Source: Lonicera japonica | Taxonomy: Eukaryota > Streptophyta > Magnoliopsida > Dipsacales > Caprifoliaceae | NCBI GenBank assembly: GCA_021464415.1 | Contig: CM038468.1 | Location: 29,066,969-29,130,968, forward strand | Direction of reading: 5' to 3' | Length of the DNA: 64,000 nt | Shown: in pieces, positions 25,001-36,400 of the stretch | Numbering within the stretch: position 1 is the stretch's first letter | How the letters are laid out: every line of letters starts with the position of its first letter | Notes under the pieces: generated by a model | Told to the model about the DNA's origin: nothing | What the model saw: only the letters and a program-made list of their open reading frames with translations | Database searches by the model: none | Made by a program: the position numbers and the translations under genes

Positions 25001-28000
25001 ATAAATACATTAACTAACCAGAATTAGAACTATTAGTAGCATTCTTGATGCCTAGTGTGCTGGTACCATAAATCTCAACGTTTTCCAACTTCATAGGGAC
25101 CCCTAGGTGAAAAGGCAAAAAAAAAGAGTTAGCAATATATCATAAGTAGTAATTTTTTTGCAACTTAAATCAAGATAGAAACACATGGACATTAGGGATC
25201 CAAAGAGACTAACAAGAGTAAATGAAACGTTGATAAAAGTCAAAGTGCGATCCACTTTTGAATGACGCTCGCCTTAGTGCAAGTGCCCCTAAAGGAGTTG
25301 GCTCCTCGCATGCCAACTGAGGTTGCCGCTTTATTATAGTAAGAGCAATATCTAATCCATTGAAAACAAAAAAGACATTGATATCGTCAGTTAATAAGAA
25401 CATATGTATTCGAAAATTTATAAGGGACCGGACATGCGTTGGTGACACATTTAGGGAACAATGTCATTAATTTCTTGCCAATGCATTCGTAAGTTAGTAG
25501 TGCATATATGTCCACCACAAATATATATTAAACCTCCGTATCTAAAAATGCCGTTAATGGCAGTACACTAAATCTCCGGCCGGCAAAATTAGATTATGGA
25601 GGTTTAAGAATATGAACATACAGCGTAAAATGTCTTATACTAATCAATGCGGTGTTGACACATCAATGTGTTGTCAAAACATGTTCCCGATCTGTGTCTA
25701 CCAAGAAATACTGTGCATGTTACTTGTATACCGTATAGTGTACTAGCCACCAAACCATGCATAAGTTTAACACCAGATTCACCCTGAAAGAGTTTTGGCT
25801 CCACATCCTCTTTAGTAACGGTTAACAAGTAAAGAACCATTTCTCTTTTACCACACAAAGCGGCTAAGTGGAGAGGAAGAGATAGAGTCTTGTCGAAAAT
25901 ATTAGGCAACAACGGGTTCTTGTCCACTAGCAATCTGGCCGCCTCAGTGTTGCCTGAGACTGCAGCCATGTGAAGCGCATTTAACCCGTGGAAGTTAGGG
26001 AGTGCTAGATCCGGTGGATCCATCTTCACTAAGAGTTCTCTTACGAAATTTATTCTACCACTTGATCTGGCTGCTATCATTAGTGCAGTTTCTGCAAATC
26101 CGGTGATAAAAGCTCTAACAGCGTTTGGTTCTTTTTCCAAAAATTCTTTGGCTTTCTCCCAATCGTTATTGAGCGCGGCTGTCGACAATGGGATGTATTT
26201 GCTTAGATTTGCCTCTGTTCCTTTGTGATCTGTCATAAGAATATTTAAACACACTAATCAAAATTTTCTTTTCGTACCCAAATTCGTCTGTCACTAATCA
26301 GCTATGTATTGGGATGCAAAAGTGTCATTTTACATAGATACATTTGCCAACAAAATATATGTGTGACTATTATCATACCTAGATAAATTTATTTTGACCA
26401 TAGAAAAAAGGAAAAGAGTAAGTGAGTAACCACTTTACCATTTGTTAGCAACTTTAAATAAATTATAAAAGTACAGACTACCCACGTGCTAAACATAAAT
26501 TTCATTCTTAGTAATGAAATATATATTTTATTTTAGTTTCTTAAATAATATATATGCCCAGTCAATATGAGTGCCATTGATAAAATATTTTAGAGGTTGA
26601 TTTTTTATTTTTTTTATAATTATCAAAAACAAAACCATCGAGTAAGTGGTAATATTAAATTTTATTCAAAAATTATTGTCTATTTTGCTTTCTCAAGTAA
26701 TATATATGCCTGGTCTAAATGGGTGATTTTGTCATTAAAAAAAGGTATTTTAAGGATTAGGATTTGAACAACATACACGGGCATGTGTTATAAGGATAGA
26801 AAGATTCAAGTAGTTTGAAGAGGAAAGAAACTCGAAGTTGGGTGCTTAATTATGTGACTAAGCTTAAGCTTAAGCTTATATTTAATTTATTTTTTTGTTT
26901 TTGAACTCTCAAGAAACATAAAATAAAATCTATATTTCGAGAAAAAAAAAACAGGAATTGTCTCAAATTTAAGAAGACGTTCAATATTCTTAAAGTATTA
27001 CGTAGGCATATTCTAGTGCAATAGTGAAGTTTAAGGTAGGGTTCACTATATGCCCAAAAAAAGGTATACAAAGAAAATGAAAAAATGGGTGCTAGCTTCC
27101 ACGTATGTAGATCTTCACATAGGATATCCGTTAGTGGTTTTAAACGAAAAAGAATGGAGGGTCTCAGCTGGACCTCTAAATATACTTTAGGGTCCAATTT
27201 GAAACAGTTGAAACTTTGAGGGGGACATTGAAAATGATCTTAAAGTTCAAGGTTCAACATATAAATGATCAAAAATTAAACAAAAAGGTAGGATTCAACT
27301 GTGTATAATCAAGGGTCGTCTGGCGAACCCGAAAAATAATTAAGATATTGAAAAATAAAACATATAAAATATTAAAATACTACATTAGCTTATAATTGAC
27401 TCACGATTCTTCTTAGTCTAACGCTCAAAAGTTTTTGGTTTGAAACTAAATATCTGTTAATCAAGCCAGTGGGTTGGAATGGTTGGTAAGGCACCTACAA
27501 GAATTTAGAAGATATCTTGAGTTTGAGTTTAGTGAATTTTTGTTATTATTAAAGTAAAGAGAAGAAATCTAGAATTGTCCTTTTTTATATAAAAAAATAA
27601 AAATAAATATACGTATTAATGTTTTCACATAGCTAAAATACTTTTACTAAGATAAGGGTAATTTTGAACACAGTCTAATTAGAGAGACACATACTCAAAT
27701 TTAAGAGAAATATTAAGTTCGAATTTCATGAAAGACGAATTTTCCTCTTTTATTAGGAAAAGGAAGTAGATGACAGAAGTTAAAACTTAAAAGGTTGAAA
27801 GAGGAAGATTTGAGCTTAAGCAAAGTATTATTCTTTAGGGAAAGTGTTCTCAGTTCTGAGCACTGTCCCGCCTCTTTTTTTTCCCTTTATATATTAAGAG
27901 GAAAAAAGAATGTAAAATAGATTTTTTTTACGGTACATAAATACACTTGTTATTAGATTTCAAATTAATTGAATCTATCCCTCACTTATATAAAAAGATA

Positions 28001-28729
28001 AAAAATGTTAAGAAAAGATTATCTTTTTTCCGTGCATTGGGTACACAGAATTTATAAACGGATAAATCGACCACAGGGTAAAAAATTGGAGTTTCAAAGT
28101 TTGAACATTGACAATAAGCATATATGAATCTGACTCGAAATTTAAAATAAAAAAAAATTACAATAATACTAAAGCGACTTACGATTAAGACTCAATAAAA
28201 TAATTCAGATAATATGACACTAACGCATTAGTTAATGTATGAATCTCACTTAAATATAGTGCAGTCAATATACCAAGAAACTTTTTTAAGTCGCAATCCT
28301 ATTTAGTCTCTCTAAAATTACCGGAAAAATTAACCACAAAGACGTGAAGAAGTTGAGGGACATACCAATTTCAATCTCATGAAGAAAAGGCTGAGTAGAA
28401 CCTTTCTCAATAGTAACCCACATTTCCTTAGCCGTTGGCAATGCAAGAACATGAATCAAAACAGATTCACTGAGAGTAGCCAAGATCCATCTCCTCACTA
28501 ACCCATCTGATTTTTTCCACTCCAAGAAATCTGGGTTCTCAGCTTCACCAATCTTTTCTGGTGGTGGAGGTATACTCCCATCAACGAACCCATTCAAGCC
28601 ATGGATCTTGAGAAGGTCAAGCATCATTGATCTCCATATGTAGTAGTTTGTGGGTGAGAGCTTCACTGTCACAAAATCCACAACATTTAGCCCTGATGGG
28701 TATGGGTATTTTAGAGATGAAGAAGCCAT
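22026..28729 (-). CDS. Gag-like/ankyrin-repeat/PGG membrane protein, copy A
   Basis: Seven exons: 28729-28366, 26229-25732, 25351-25214, 25102-25019, 23748-23701, 23621-23176 and 22640-22026. They total 2193 bp, every junction is in phase, and they give 730 residues. Residues 1-121 resemble the N-terminal domain of Copia gag (VKLSPTNYYIWRSMM, FVDGSIPPPP). About 122-300 and 380-500 are ankyrin repeats (NALHMAAVSGNTEAARLL, LPLHLAALCGKREMVLYLL). Exon 7 carries the PGG domain (AAAITVPGGNN) and four predicted membrane helices. ANK-PGG proteins such as ACD6 and ITN1 are plant plasma- or endomembrane proteins linked to defence and stress signalling; ligand and role here are unknown. It is paralogous to copy B and appears intact. 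The exon 1 junction is inferred from phase and splice signals in both copies. Confidence 0.85.
24155..24760. mobile_element. Unit-A-specific insertion in gene A intron 4
   Basis: Compared with unit B, where cataag runs directly into aatgtcactta near 35275, unit A has about 606 extra bases flanked by the 5-bp direct repeat ATAAG (24150-24154 and 24761-24765). The insert starts TCGAACACGC and has no clear terminal inverted repeats or coding capacity, so its class is unknown. Confidence 0.5.
28366..28729 (-). CDS. Exon 1 of copy A: Copia-gag-like N-terminal domain
   Basis: This exon encodes 121 residues plus one base. It has the layout of the retrotransposon Copia-like N-terminal/UBN2-type domain: a hydrophobic VDFVTVKLSPTNYYIWRSMM start, a GFVDGSIPPPP stretch, a WKKSDGLVRRWIL helix and an LPTAKEMWVTIE helix. 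It ends GAAATTG before the donor GTATGT, and the spare G fits the AT of the downstream ankyrin exon to make Asp. No zinc knuckle, protease, integrase or LTR follows. Its near-identical partner is at 41238-41601. Confidence 0.75.
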
Positions 28730-28826
28730 TAATGGAATATCAAGGTTGAGAAAGGTTTGAAAGTTTTATGTATGAGGCCTAACGTAATTGGGATTCTGTT
28801 CGCTCATATCTATGTAAATAGATGTA

Positions 28827-29135
28827 GGCCTGTTTGGAATCAATTTCTTTGTCTTTTCCATCCATAGAGGTGGGAAATTAAATTTTCTGTCAAGATTCTT
28901 TTCTTGTGTTTGGTAAATATGACAAATATTTAGATAAGGGTATTGTTGTCCAAATTTTTTATAGTAAATGCTCGAAAATCACATGAAAAAATCAATCCCA
29001 TGGGTTTTGAGAGGAATGGTTTACCCACTACTTTCCCCTCTATCGAGAAAGTGTTTTCGGAATTTGTGCTTACCAAATAAAGAAAAAAAAGATTTTTCTT
29101 TCATGAGTTCTCAAATTCATGAACCAAACGAGGTC
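28827..29135. mobile_element. Harbinger-like MITE, unit A only
   Basis: The ends GGCCTGTTTGGAATC and, inverse, GACCTCGTTTGGTTCATGAA bound 309 bp. Unit B has gatttaattaattaatac at the matching place (about 41691), so the element is absent there. The flanks GTA and TTA fit a worn TTA duplication. Confidence 0.65.
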
Positions 29136-29192
29136 TTAATTAATACATAAACAGAAGATTGAAAAGTTAAGTCAACAACTCAACCATAGGTC

Positions 29193-30490
29193 TGTAGGGA
29201 ATTAGGGCAGTGAACATGCATCACATACACAATAAACTGCACTAATCATTAAACCCTAAGATCTATACTGTTCAATAATAATCAAAATAAAATATACCTT
29301 TGAACACGACGGATCAAATCGTTCTGTTGATGTCGTCTTAGCGTAGAAAGTACGACGCCTCTATGGTATGCACACATGAACGAGAACGAATCCTTGCTTG
29401 GTGTACTAGCACACAATTTTAGGGTTCTCTTTATTTTGCCTTTGTTTCACATAAAACAAAGGAGACTAATGGTTTTCCTTTTAAAGGAAAACTCTAATGA
29501 GAAACCCTAAGTGATAAAACGAATTAGGCTCGAGTCCAACTAGGGCGAAGCCCAATTCGTTTTTGATCCTACTCATTTTGGTGTGCGACCCTGTAGGTTT
29601 ATACTCCTTTGGCAGTACAATTAAAAGCCCGTTTTAATTATACAAATAGTAAGCAGTCTCTAGTAAGACATTACTGCTATCCAAAGGGTATAAATATCAA
29701 AACGACACAACCTTAAATGATATGCCACATATTAATTCCTTTTGTCTAACGATATCTAGATTGAACACAAGACTTAGGCAAGTGTCATTCTTGTATAGCT
29801 CAATCTTTATTTCTTGATCTCTAAGTATAATTAATCTTATACAAATGACACCTCATTTGTGCATGGCCATGCAAACATTAATTATACTCATCAAGGAACC
29901 TAAAGATATCTTTCTCTCGTTATATGAGAGTGACAAATCCCATTTTGATCAATCACATACCTCTACCTAGTTTATAGTATGCTTGATCATCATCTTTATA
30001 ATTACTCGGTCAAGAGTAACGTTTGATGATGCCCATCACACCAATCCCCATGTTGGTAACTATGACGATCTCAGGTCTGAGGATAATAAGATATCACTAA
30101 TGGGGAATATCACTGATGATATTATATAACACTCATCGCAGTGCCCCAAAGCGGGTCAGTCCAATACATTATTCCCTAAAAAGTATCAGTGTGTTCAGCT
30201 TGATATCTCCATACTCATGACTTGTGGAACATAGTCATCAGCTAACTCATACTCTAATCATTATATCAATATAGTTCTATATTATTGACATATGATTAGG
30301 AACAAACAATATTATTATTTATTTACTAGCATCCCACAATCAAGTCACGTACTTGATGAACTAGTATTAATACATATTATTCATAAAACAATCTACAGTC
30401 AAATGAATTAAACTTTATTGATAATAATACGTAATAGATATCCAAGTACAAATCATAACTTATGAATAGTCCTAAAGCATATCTCTTTCA
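29193..30490. mobile_element. Solo LTR, 1298 bp, unit A only
   Basis: It begins TGTAGGGAATTAGGG and ends CATATCTCTTTCA (TG...CA), flanked by AGGTC (29188-29192) and AGGTT (30491-30495). Unit B runs from ctcaaccata straight into cgttaacttggatttagaga (about 41745-41768), the unoccupied site. There is no second LTR or internal coding region. It lies upstream of the exon 1 of gene A. Confidence 0.85.
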
Positions 30491-30905
30491 AGGTTAACTT
30501 ATATTTAGAGAGGGTGAGATGAGTTAAAATAATGTTGCTATGCCAGGTCACAGTTTTATTTTTGAATTCAATGATTTTTAATCTTTTTTTTATATTAGGC
30601 GGTGTTCGGATCACTGCATATTTCGATTAATCTCCTTTTACAGTTTAGACAATACTCGTTGTTAGCCACACAGTCGCTAGAGTTTGACCTGAGGAGCCCA
30701 ATCAACCCCAAAAATAAACTTAGCTTGGTAATCGCTGAATCAAGTCAAAGGTTTATGATTTTTTATCGGTACAATACTTTTGTACATACGACAAGAATTG
30801 AACCTCTTGAACTAGCAAAATTAAAATTAAATCTATTTTTGCCGTTGGAGTGATATGTGTAAGAATATTTTTGATAATAAAATTAGTTTCCCGAGTTTGC
30901 ATTAA

Positions 30906-30945
30906 CTCTCTCTCTCTCTCTCTCTCTCTCTTGTGTGTGTGTGTG
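30906..30945. repeat. (CT)n(TG)n microsatellite
   Basis: An uninterrupted CT run of about 26 bases is followed by a TG run. The equivalent point in unit B lacks it. Confidence 0.9.
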
Positions 30946-31730
30946 AATTTTGTTTTAAAGTTTGTGATCATTGGCATTATTGGTTAGATAGTGTGACTTA
31001 TAGATATTCCGATAATTTAAAGTAGACACTATGACTTAAAAGTTGTTAATATAATTTGTAAATACTATATCATTAGTGTAATTTGTAATGATCAATATTA
31101 ATCTTAAAATTAGATAATGTTAATATAAGAATCATAAATTCTTAATGTTATTCTTAAATATTATTATTAACTATCAATTTTGATCAAATTAATAGTAATT
31201 CCTAGATGCTATTATTAACTAATTGTTAATTTGGATCAAATTAATTGGGAGATATTATGTTCTAGATTCTATTTTAGCGCATAATAGATAATAAAAATTA
31301 TTTTCCTTTTTGAAAATAGTATGGTATATGTTCAATGATATCAGTTATCGTTAGATATTGCATGCCAAATTCTTCTTCTCAATTTTGAAGAAATTGTGCG
31401 GATATATGATGTATATTATTAATAACCATCAACAAGTGATATAGTGGTAGTAAACTAGGATTAGTGCTAGATTCGACTAGAGTTGCACAAAAGTTAATCC
31501 AAATACCTTATAATACTCAAAAGTATCTGTAAAAATAAAAAAATAAATTATATTATTAATATTGTAAAAGATTATATAGGTATACTTAGTAAGATACTCT
31601 AAATGTCTTGAAAAGTGATTTTATATAAAAATAATATTTTTATGTACTTTTAAGTCTCGTTTGGTTCACGGATCTGATGTTTTAAAAAAAGAAAGTCATT
31701 ACTTTTTTTTGTTTTATAAGCACAAACTCC

Positions 31731-32050
31731 TGCATTCTTCTTTGCATAGATCTCAACAGTAATTCAAGGTATAGAGTATGCTCATGAGCTATGGCTTGTT
31801 GCTCAATGGTTGCCATTTTCTTCTTATTTACCCCCCGACGAGTAGCCACAAGGTGGAATAACTGCAAGCAACTTATCTATGGTATGCACTTCTATTGCTC
31901 CCACATTTATAGGAAAAGAAATGTTATTGCAGATCATATGGCATTGATGGGCTTCATTCTTCTGGTTCCAGCTTGGTAGGATATGACTCCTCCTCAGGCA
32001 GCTACCTTACTGGGACATGACATATCATCTCTCCCTACTTATAGATTCAA
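31731..32050 (+). pseudogene. LINE RNase H-domain relic at the edge of unit B
   Basis: The plus strand reads RWNNCKQLIYGMHFYCSHIY followed by RKRNVIADHMALMG and then WDMTPPQAATLLGHDISSLP, the C-terminal RNase H and tail of plant L1 LINEs (H-IxRxxNxxADxxA). A frame break separates it from the preceding part. It is homologous to 20868-21170. Confidence 0.75.
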
Positions 32051-32846
32051 ATTCCACTAGTTATTGCAATGCCCCAAATCTCGTTAAGAGATTTAGAACT
32101 TCGAGTATTAATTAATCATGGTGTAGTACGCAACGGCGAGTTTAAAGTCCAAATCCAAAATGCATATTTCCTTTTGTATTTCTCTCTTTTAGTGGTCTCT
32201 ATTTTCTTTGGTTTATTCAATTTTTGTAGGCTTGTATATAAATCCCATTATTAGGATTTAGTTTTGGTTTTTTCGATTATTTCAGGGAAGATAGGTCCAT
32301 GTTCTTTTCTCTTTTCTTTATTTCCCTTCGAGTCTTAACTTTTTAGACTCACTTTCATATTTGCTATATATAAAATATCGCTCTAGGCTCTAGCGCTCTA
32401 AATTTTTGGGGCTTGAGTTTCCTTTAGAAAAAAAAAATATTTACTTATTTATCACAATTAGTGGTTTAAAATAAACTTTATTTCTTACTATGAGTTTTCA
32501 TACATCTTAGTGAACTCTTAATTTAAAACATAATATATTGTTATTTCAAGGTTGAAACATCTCCAATCTTTACGAAACTATATGCTATCTTCTCATTTAT
32601 TTTAGTAATCATTACCTTACTATAAATAAAATAAAAAAAAAAAGTTCAACCATGAAATGGTTTTTTTTTTATTTTGCTATTTTTGCATTTCCAAGTTAGC
32701 AATAAACTATGTTACGCCACATACATGTTTATAGGACAAAACACTAAGTACTTAACAAGAAAAAGTTATAAATTAAAGGATAAAGCAACTTGATCATTGA
32801 TTTGTAGAATTTAGTTGATACATGTTTTCTAATAATAAATCCTTAA

Positions 32847-33476
32847 GGTCTCGTTTGGTTCGAATTTTGGGAATGAAATGGACATACTTGATTTATGTAA
32901 AAAAAAAATCTGGCATCTAGGATGTCATGCCGATATTTGGTTTAACCGGGAATAGGAATAGAACAAAGTATCAATTACAAAAAAAAATTCTTCCTTTAAT
33001 TTTATAAGATAAGAAAACATCTCTTACTAATTTTTCAAAAGGGACAATTACTATAATAAATTACAAAAATTACACATACCTAGCTAATAATTATCCAACA
33101 AAAAATACAATTTTTGTAATTAAAAAAAAAATTACAACAAGAAAAAAGAAAAGAAAAAAGATCCAAACATTTTTTTTTCTTTTTTGTGTAGTAGTGTAAC
33201 AAAAAGAAAAGTTTCAAACAATATTTTCATACACAGATGAAAAAAGAATTATTTATTCATAAGGAAGAGAGTTATTTTAGTCATAACATGAAAAATTAAA
33301 AAAGATGCCAATTGTTAACGGCTTATTCCTTATGATTTAAATGGAAGAACTTGGGGGGAAATGTTTGTTCCCGGAATCATTTATTTCGGACCTAAAACTT
33401 GAACAAAACGCGGGATTTGTTTCGGAACAGAATTTAGCATTTCCGGAATAATTTAAATCTTGAACCAAACGAGCCA
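32847..33476. mobile_element. Harbinger-like MITE, unit B only
   Basis: The left end GGTCTCGTTTGGTTCGAA and the inverse of the right end (GGCTCGTTTGGTTCAAG) form a short TIR around 630 non-coding bases. TAA occurs on both sides (32844-32846 and 33477-33479). Unit A has the uninterrupted ccttaaaagtgtcgtcttc at about 22006. It lies just beyond the stop codon of gene B and may form part of its 3' end. Confidence 0.85.
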
Positions 33477-33494
33477 TAAAAGTATCGTCTTCAT

Positions 33495-36400
33495 CTAAAA
33501 AAGGATGCGATTACTTCGCTTGCCAAAAATTCCAGGGCCGTAAGTAGATTTGATCATATCCCAAAGGAGCGGAAACTGTAAGGACATAAACAACATCACT
33601 GGTACGCATGACAGTGCCACCACAGGAATAATAATCCAAGATCCTCTGTTTCCAATCACAATCTGAAGTGTCGCACCAAAGGCTACCATCATAAATATTA
33701 TTGAGAGGAACAATGTTGCAAGACCAATAATTAGTCTCTTGGGTAAGGCGTAGAGGAAATCAGCTTCTCCATAGCGTGATGTGAGAATGGACAAGAACAT
33801 TAACACAGAAGAAGTAGATGCGAAAAGAGCAAGCGCATCAGATAAAGCAAATACTATGAAAGCGGGTTCAGACATAAACATTGGTAATCCTGTGTCGCCA
33901 TTGTTTCCACCCGGTACTGTAATGGCAGCTGCAAAGACAATAGTGACAATAAGAGCTGCTGCAATTGTGCATGAATTGGATGTATCTTTCATCCATTGCT
34001 CTCCTTCTTTGACCAAGTCTTGGTGTGACTCAGTAAAAACCATTGCAGGCGTTTGCCCTTTAGAGTTTCTTTGTTCTCTGTCTTGTTTCAGTATGAATTC
34101 TTCGACCGCCTATATTAAATTTGGTGATATTAGAATCATAATCAATATCCACATGTCTATGCACATGCATATGTTCATAATAACAATATGAATATATTTT
34201 GATGTACGAAGAGCATCTACCAAGATTTTGTTGTGTAGAATAAGGAAGATTTCTCCAACACCACCACAAAACAACTAAAGTAAATTTATCCTACCTACGT
34301 CACATAATTTAAGCATTATGGATACTCGAATGGTTGATTAAACAACTTAGAGAAGAAAAAATAAATTTTAATTATATACTATTTTTTTTGTTGATAAAAT
34401 TTATTACCTTAAACCACTGCAATTCACGTTGTACTTGAAGAGCCGCGCCAGCTGCACTGTTTCTGAGATTGAGTTTTTGTTGACTTTCCAAGTCCAGGGA
34501 CCCAGCCAAATGTAGACAATTGTTCATCAATCTATCTTGTGCTCTTAGAAATACGTGTTTATGCTCAACTTGATGTATTATGTTGAATATGTTTTCACGG
34601 CGATTAACAATTGCAAGATGAAATAATGTTCGATTCATCTCGTCAGTAAGATATATCGCACTAGGAAACGAGCCCAAAATCTCTTCGATAATTTCATGAA
34701 CTCCTATACATGATGCGGTCTTTACAGGTACTCCAAGTATTACAGACGCTTTTGAGTGATCCAATTTAACAATTTCCGAGCAAAGGCATTTTACTAGCTC
34801 TAGTGCGTGATAATTGGTTGTCTTTAAATCTTGTATGCTCCGTATTTGTGGAACTGTATGTCAAATAATATACTCAATTTAACGAATAAGTTCCATGTCT
34901 ACATAAACCTAATAAAGACATAAGAAAAAAATTACCTGATATTTCCGCAATTTTCCAAAATAATCCTTGGAGCTTTTGCTTGACTATATGAAAAAAATTC
35001 AGTTATAGTAAATACATATAGTGGACATTACAGTAAATATATACAGTGGACATTAACGATAACAAACTAAGAGTAACGTGATGGTGGACATTTTCTACCG
35101 GAGACTAAGGTGGGCACACTATTAAATTACTACATGTTCTTACTAATCCATGATAAGTAATAGCATGTATGGTGCAACTCAAAATTCTATAAAACTTAAT
35201 ACATGATCGAAATGAAATAGTTTTTTATTTGAAAAAGTTCTCAAACTAAAATGATGGTTTCATATAAACATAAGAATGTCACTTACGTTATATTTATGTG
35301 GTGTCTTTTATTTGACATTAATTCAATACAAGCACTCGGTAACCCCCATAGCTTTTCTTAGAGTGATACTATAGCCCGCGTTTTTGATTTACCCCAAGAT
35401 CAAGAGAATGAAATAATTAAATCTTTCGTAACATTTTGCAACTGCATCGATCACTTACCCTCCCTCCCCTTGGTGTTATAGTCATCTATCTATGTATGTT
35501 GTTAGTATAACACATTAACTAACCAGAATTAGAACTATTAGTAGCATTCTTGATGCCTATTTTGCCGGTACCATAAATCTCAATGGTTTCCAACTTCATA
35601 GGGACCCCTAGGTGAAAAGGAAAGAAAAAAAAGTTAGCAATATATCATAAGTAGTAATTTTTTTTGCAAATTCAGTCAATATAGAACCACAATGGACATT
35701 AATTAGGGATCAAAAGAGACTAACAAGAGTAAATGAAACGTTGATAAAAGTTCAAGCGCGATCCACTTTTGAATGACGCTCGCTTTAGTGCAAGTGCCCC
35801 TAAAGGAGTTGGCTCCTCGCATGCCAACTGAGGTTGCCGCTTTATTATAATAAGAGCAATATCTAATCCATTGAAAACAAAAAAGATATTTATAATGTCA
35901 GTTAATAAGAACATATGTATTCGAAAATTGGTAAGCGGACATGCGTTGTTGACACATTTAAGGGACAATGTCATTAATTTGTTGCCAATACATTGGTAAG
36001 TTAGTAGTGCATATATGTCCACCACAAGTATATATTAAACCTCCATAATCTAAAAATTCCATTAGTGGCAGTACACTAAATCTCCAGCCGGCAAAATTAG
36101 ATTATGGAGGTTTAAGAATATACACTATAAAATGTCTTATACTAATCAATGCAGTGCTGACACGTCAAGAATTACTGTGTTGTCAAAACATGTTCCTAAT
36201 TTGTGTCTATCAAGAATTACTGCGCATGTTATTTGCTTACCGTATAGTCCACTAGCCACCAAACCATGCACAAGTTTAACCCCAGATTCACCCTCAAAGA
36301 GTTTTGGCGCCACATCCTCTTTAGTAACACTTAACAAGTAAAGAACCATTTCTCTTTTACCAAACAAAGCAGCTACATGGAGAGGAAGAGATTGAGACTT

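Larger units (their letters stand above)
20868..31650. repeat. Tandem duplication unit A (~10.8 kb)
   Basis: It aligns collinearly with 31731-42998: LINE relic, ankyrin-PGG gene A, its 5' flank and an AT-rich tail. The tail ends gattttatataaaaataata, matching gattttaaataaaaataata near 42970. Exons are more similar than introns. Differences are mainly insertions: 24155-24760, 28827-29135 and 29193-30490 occur in this unit only. Confidence 0.85.
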
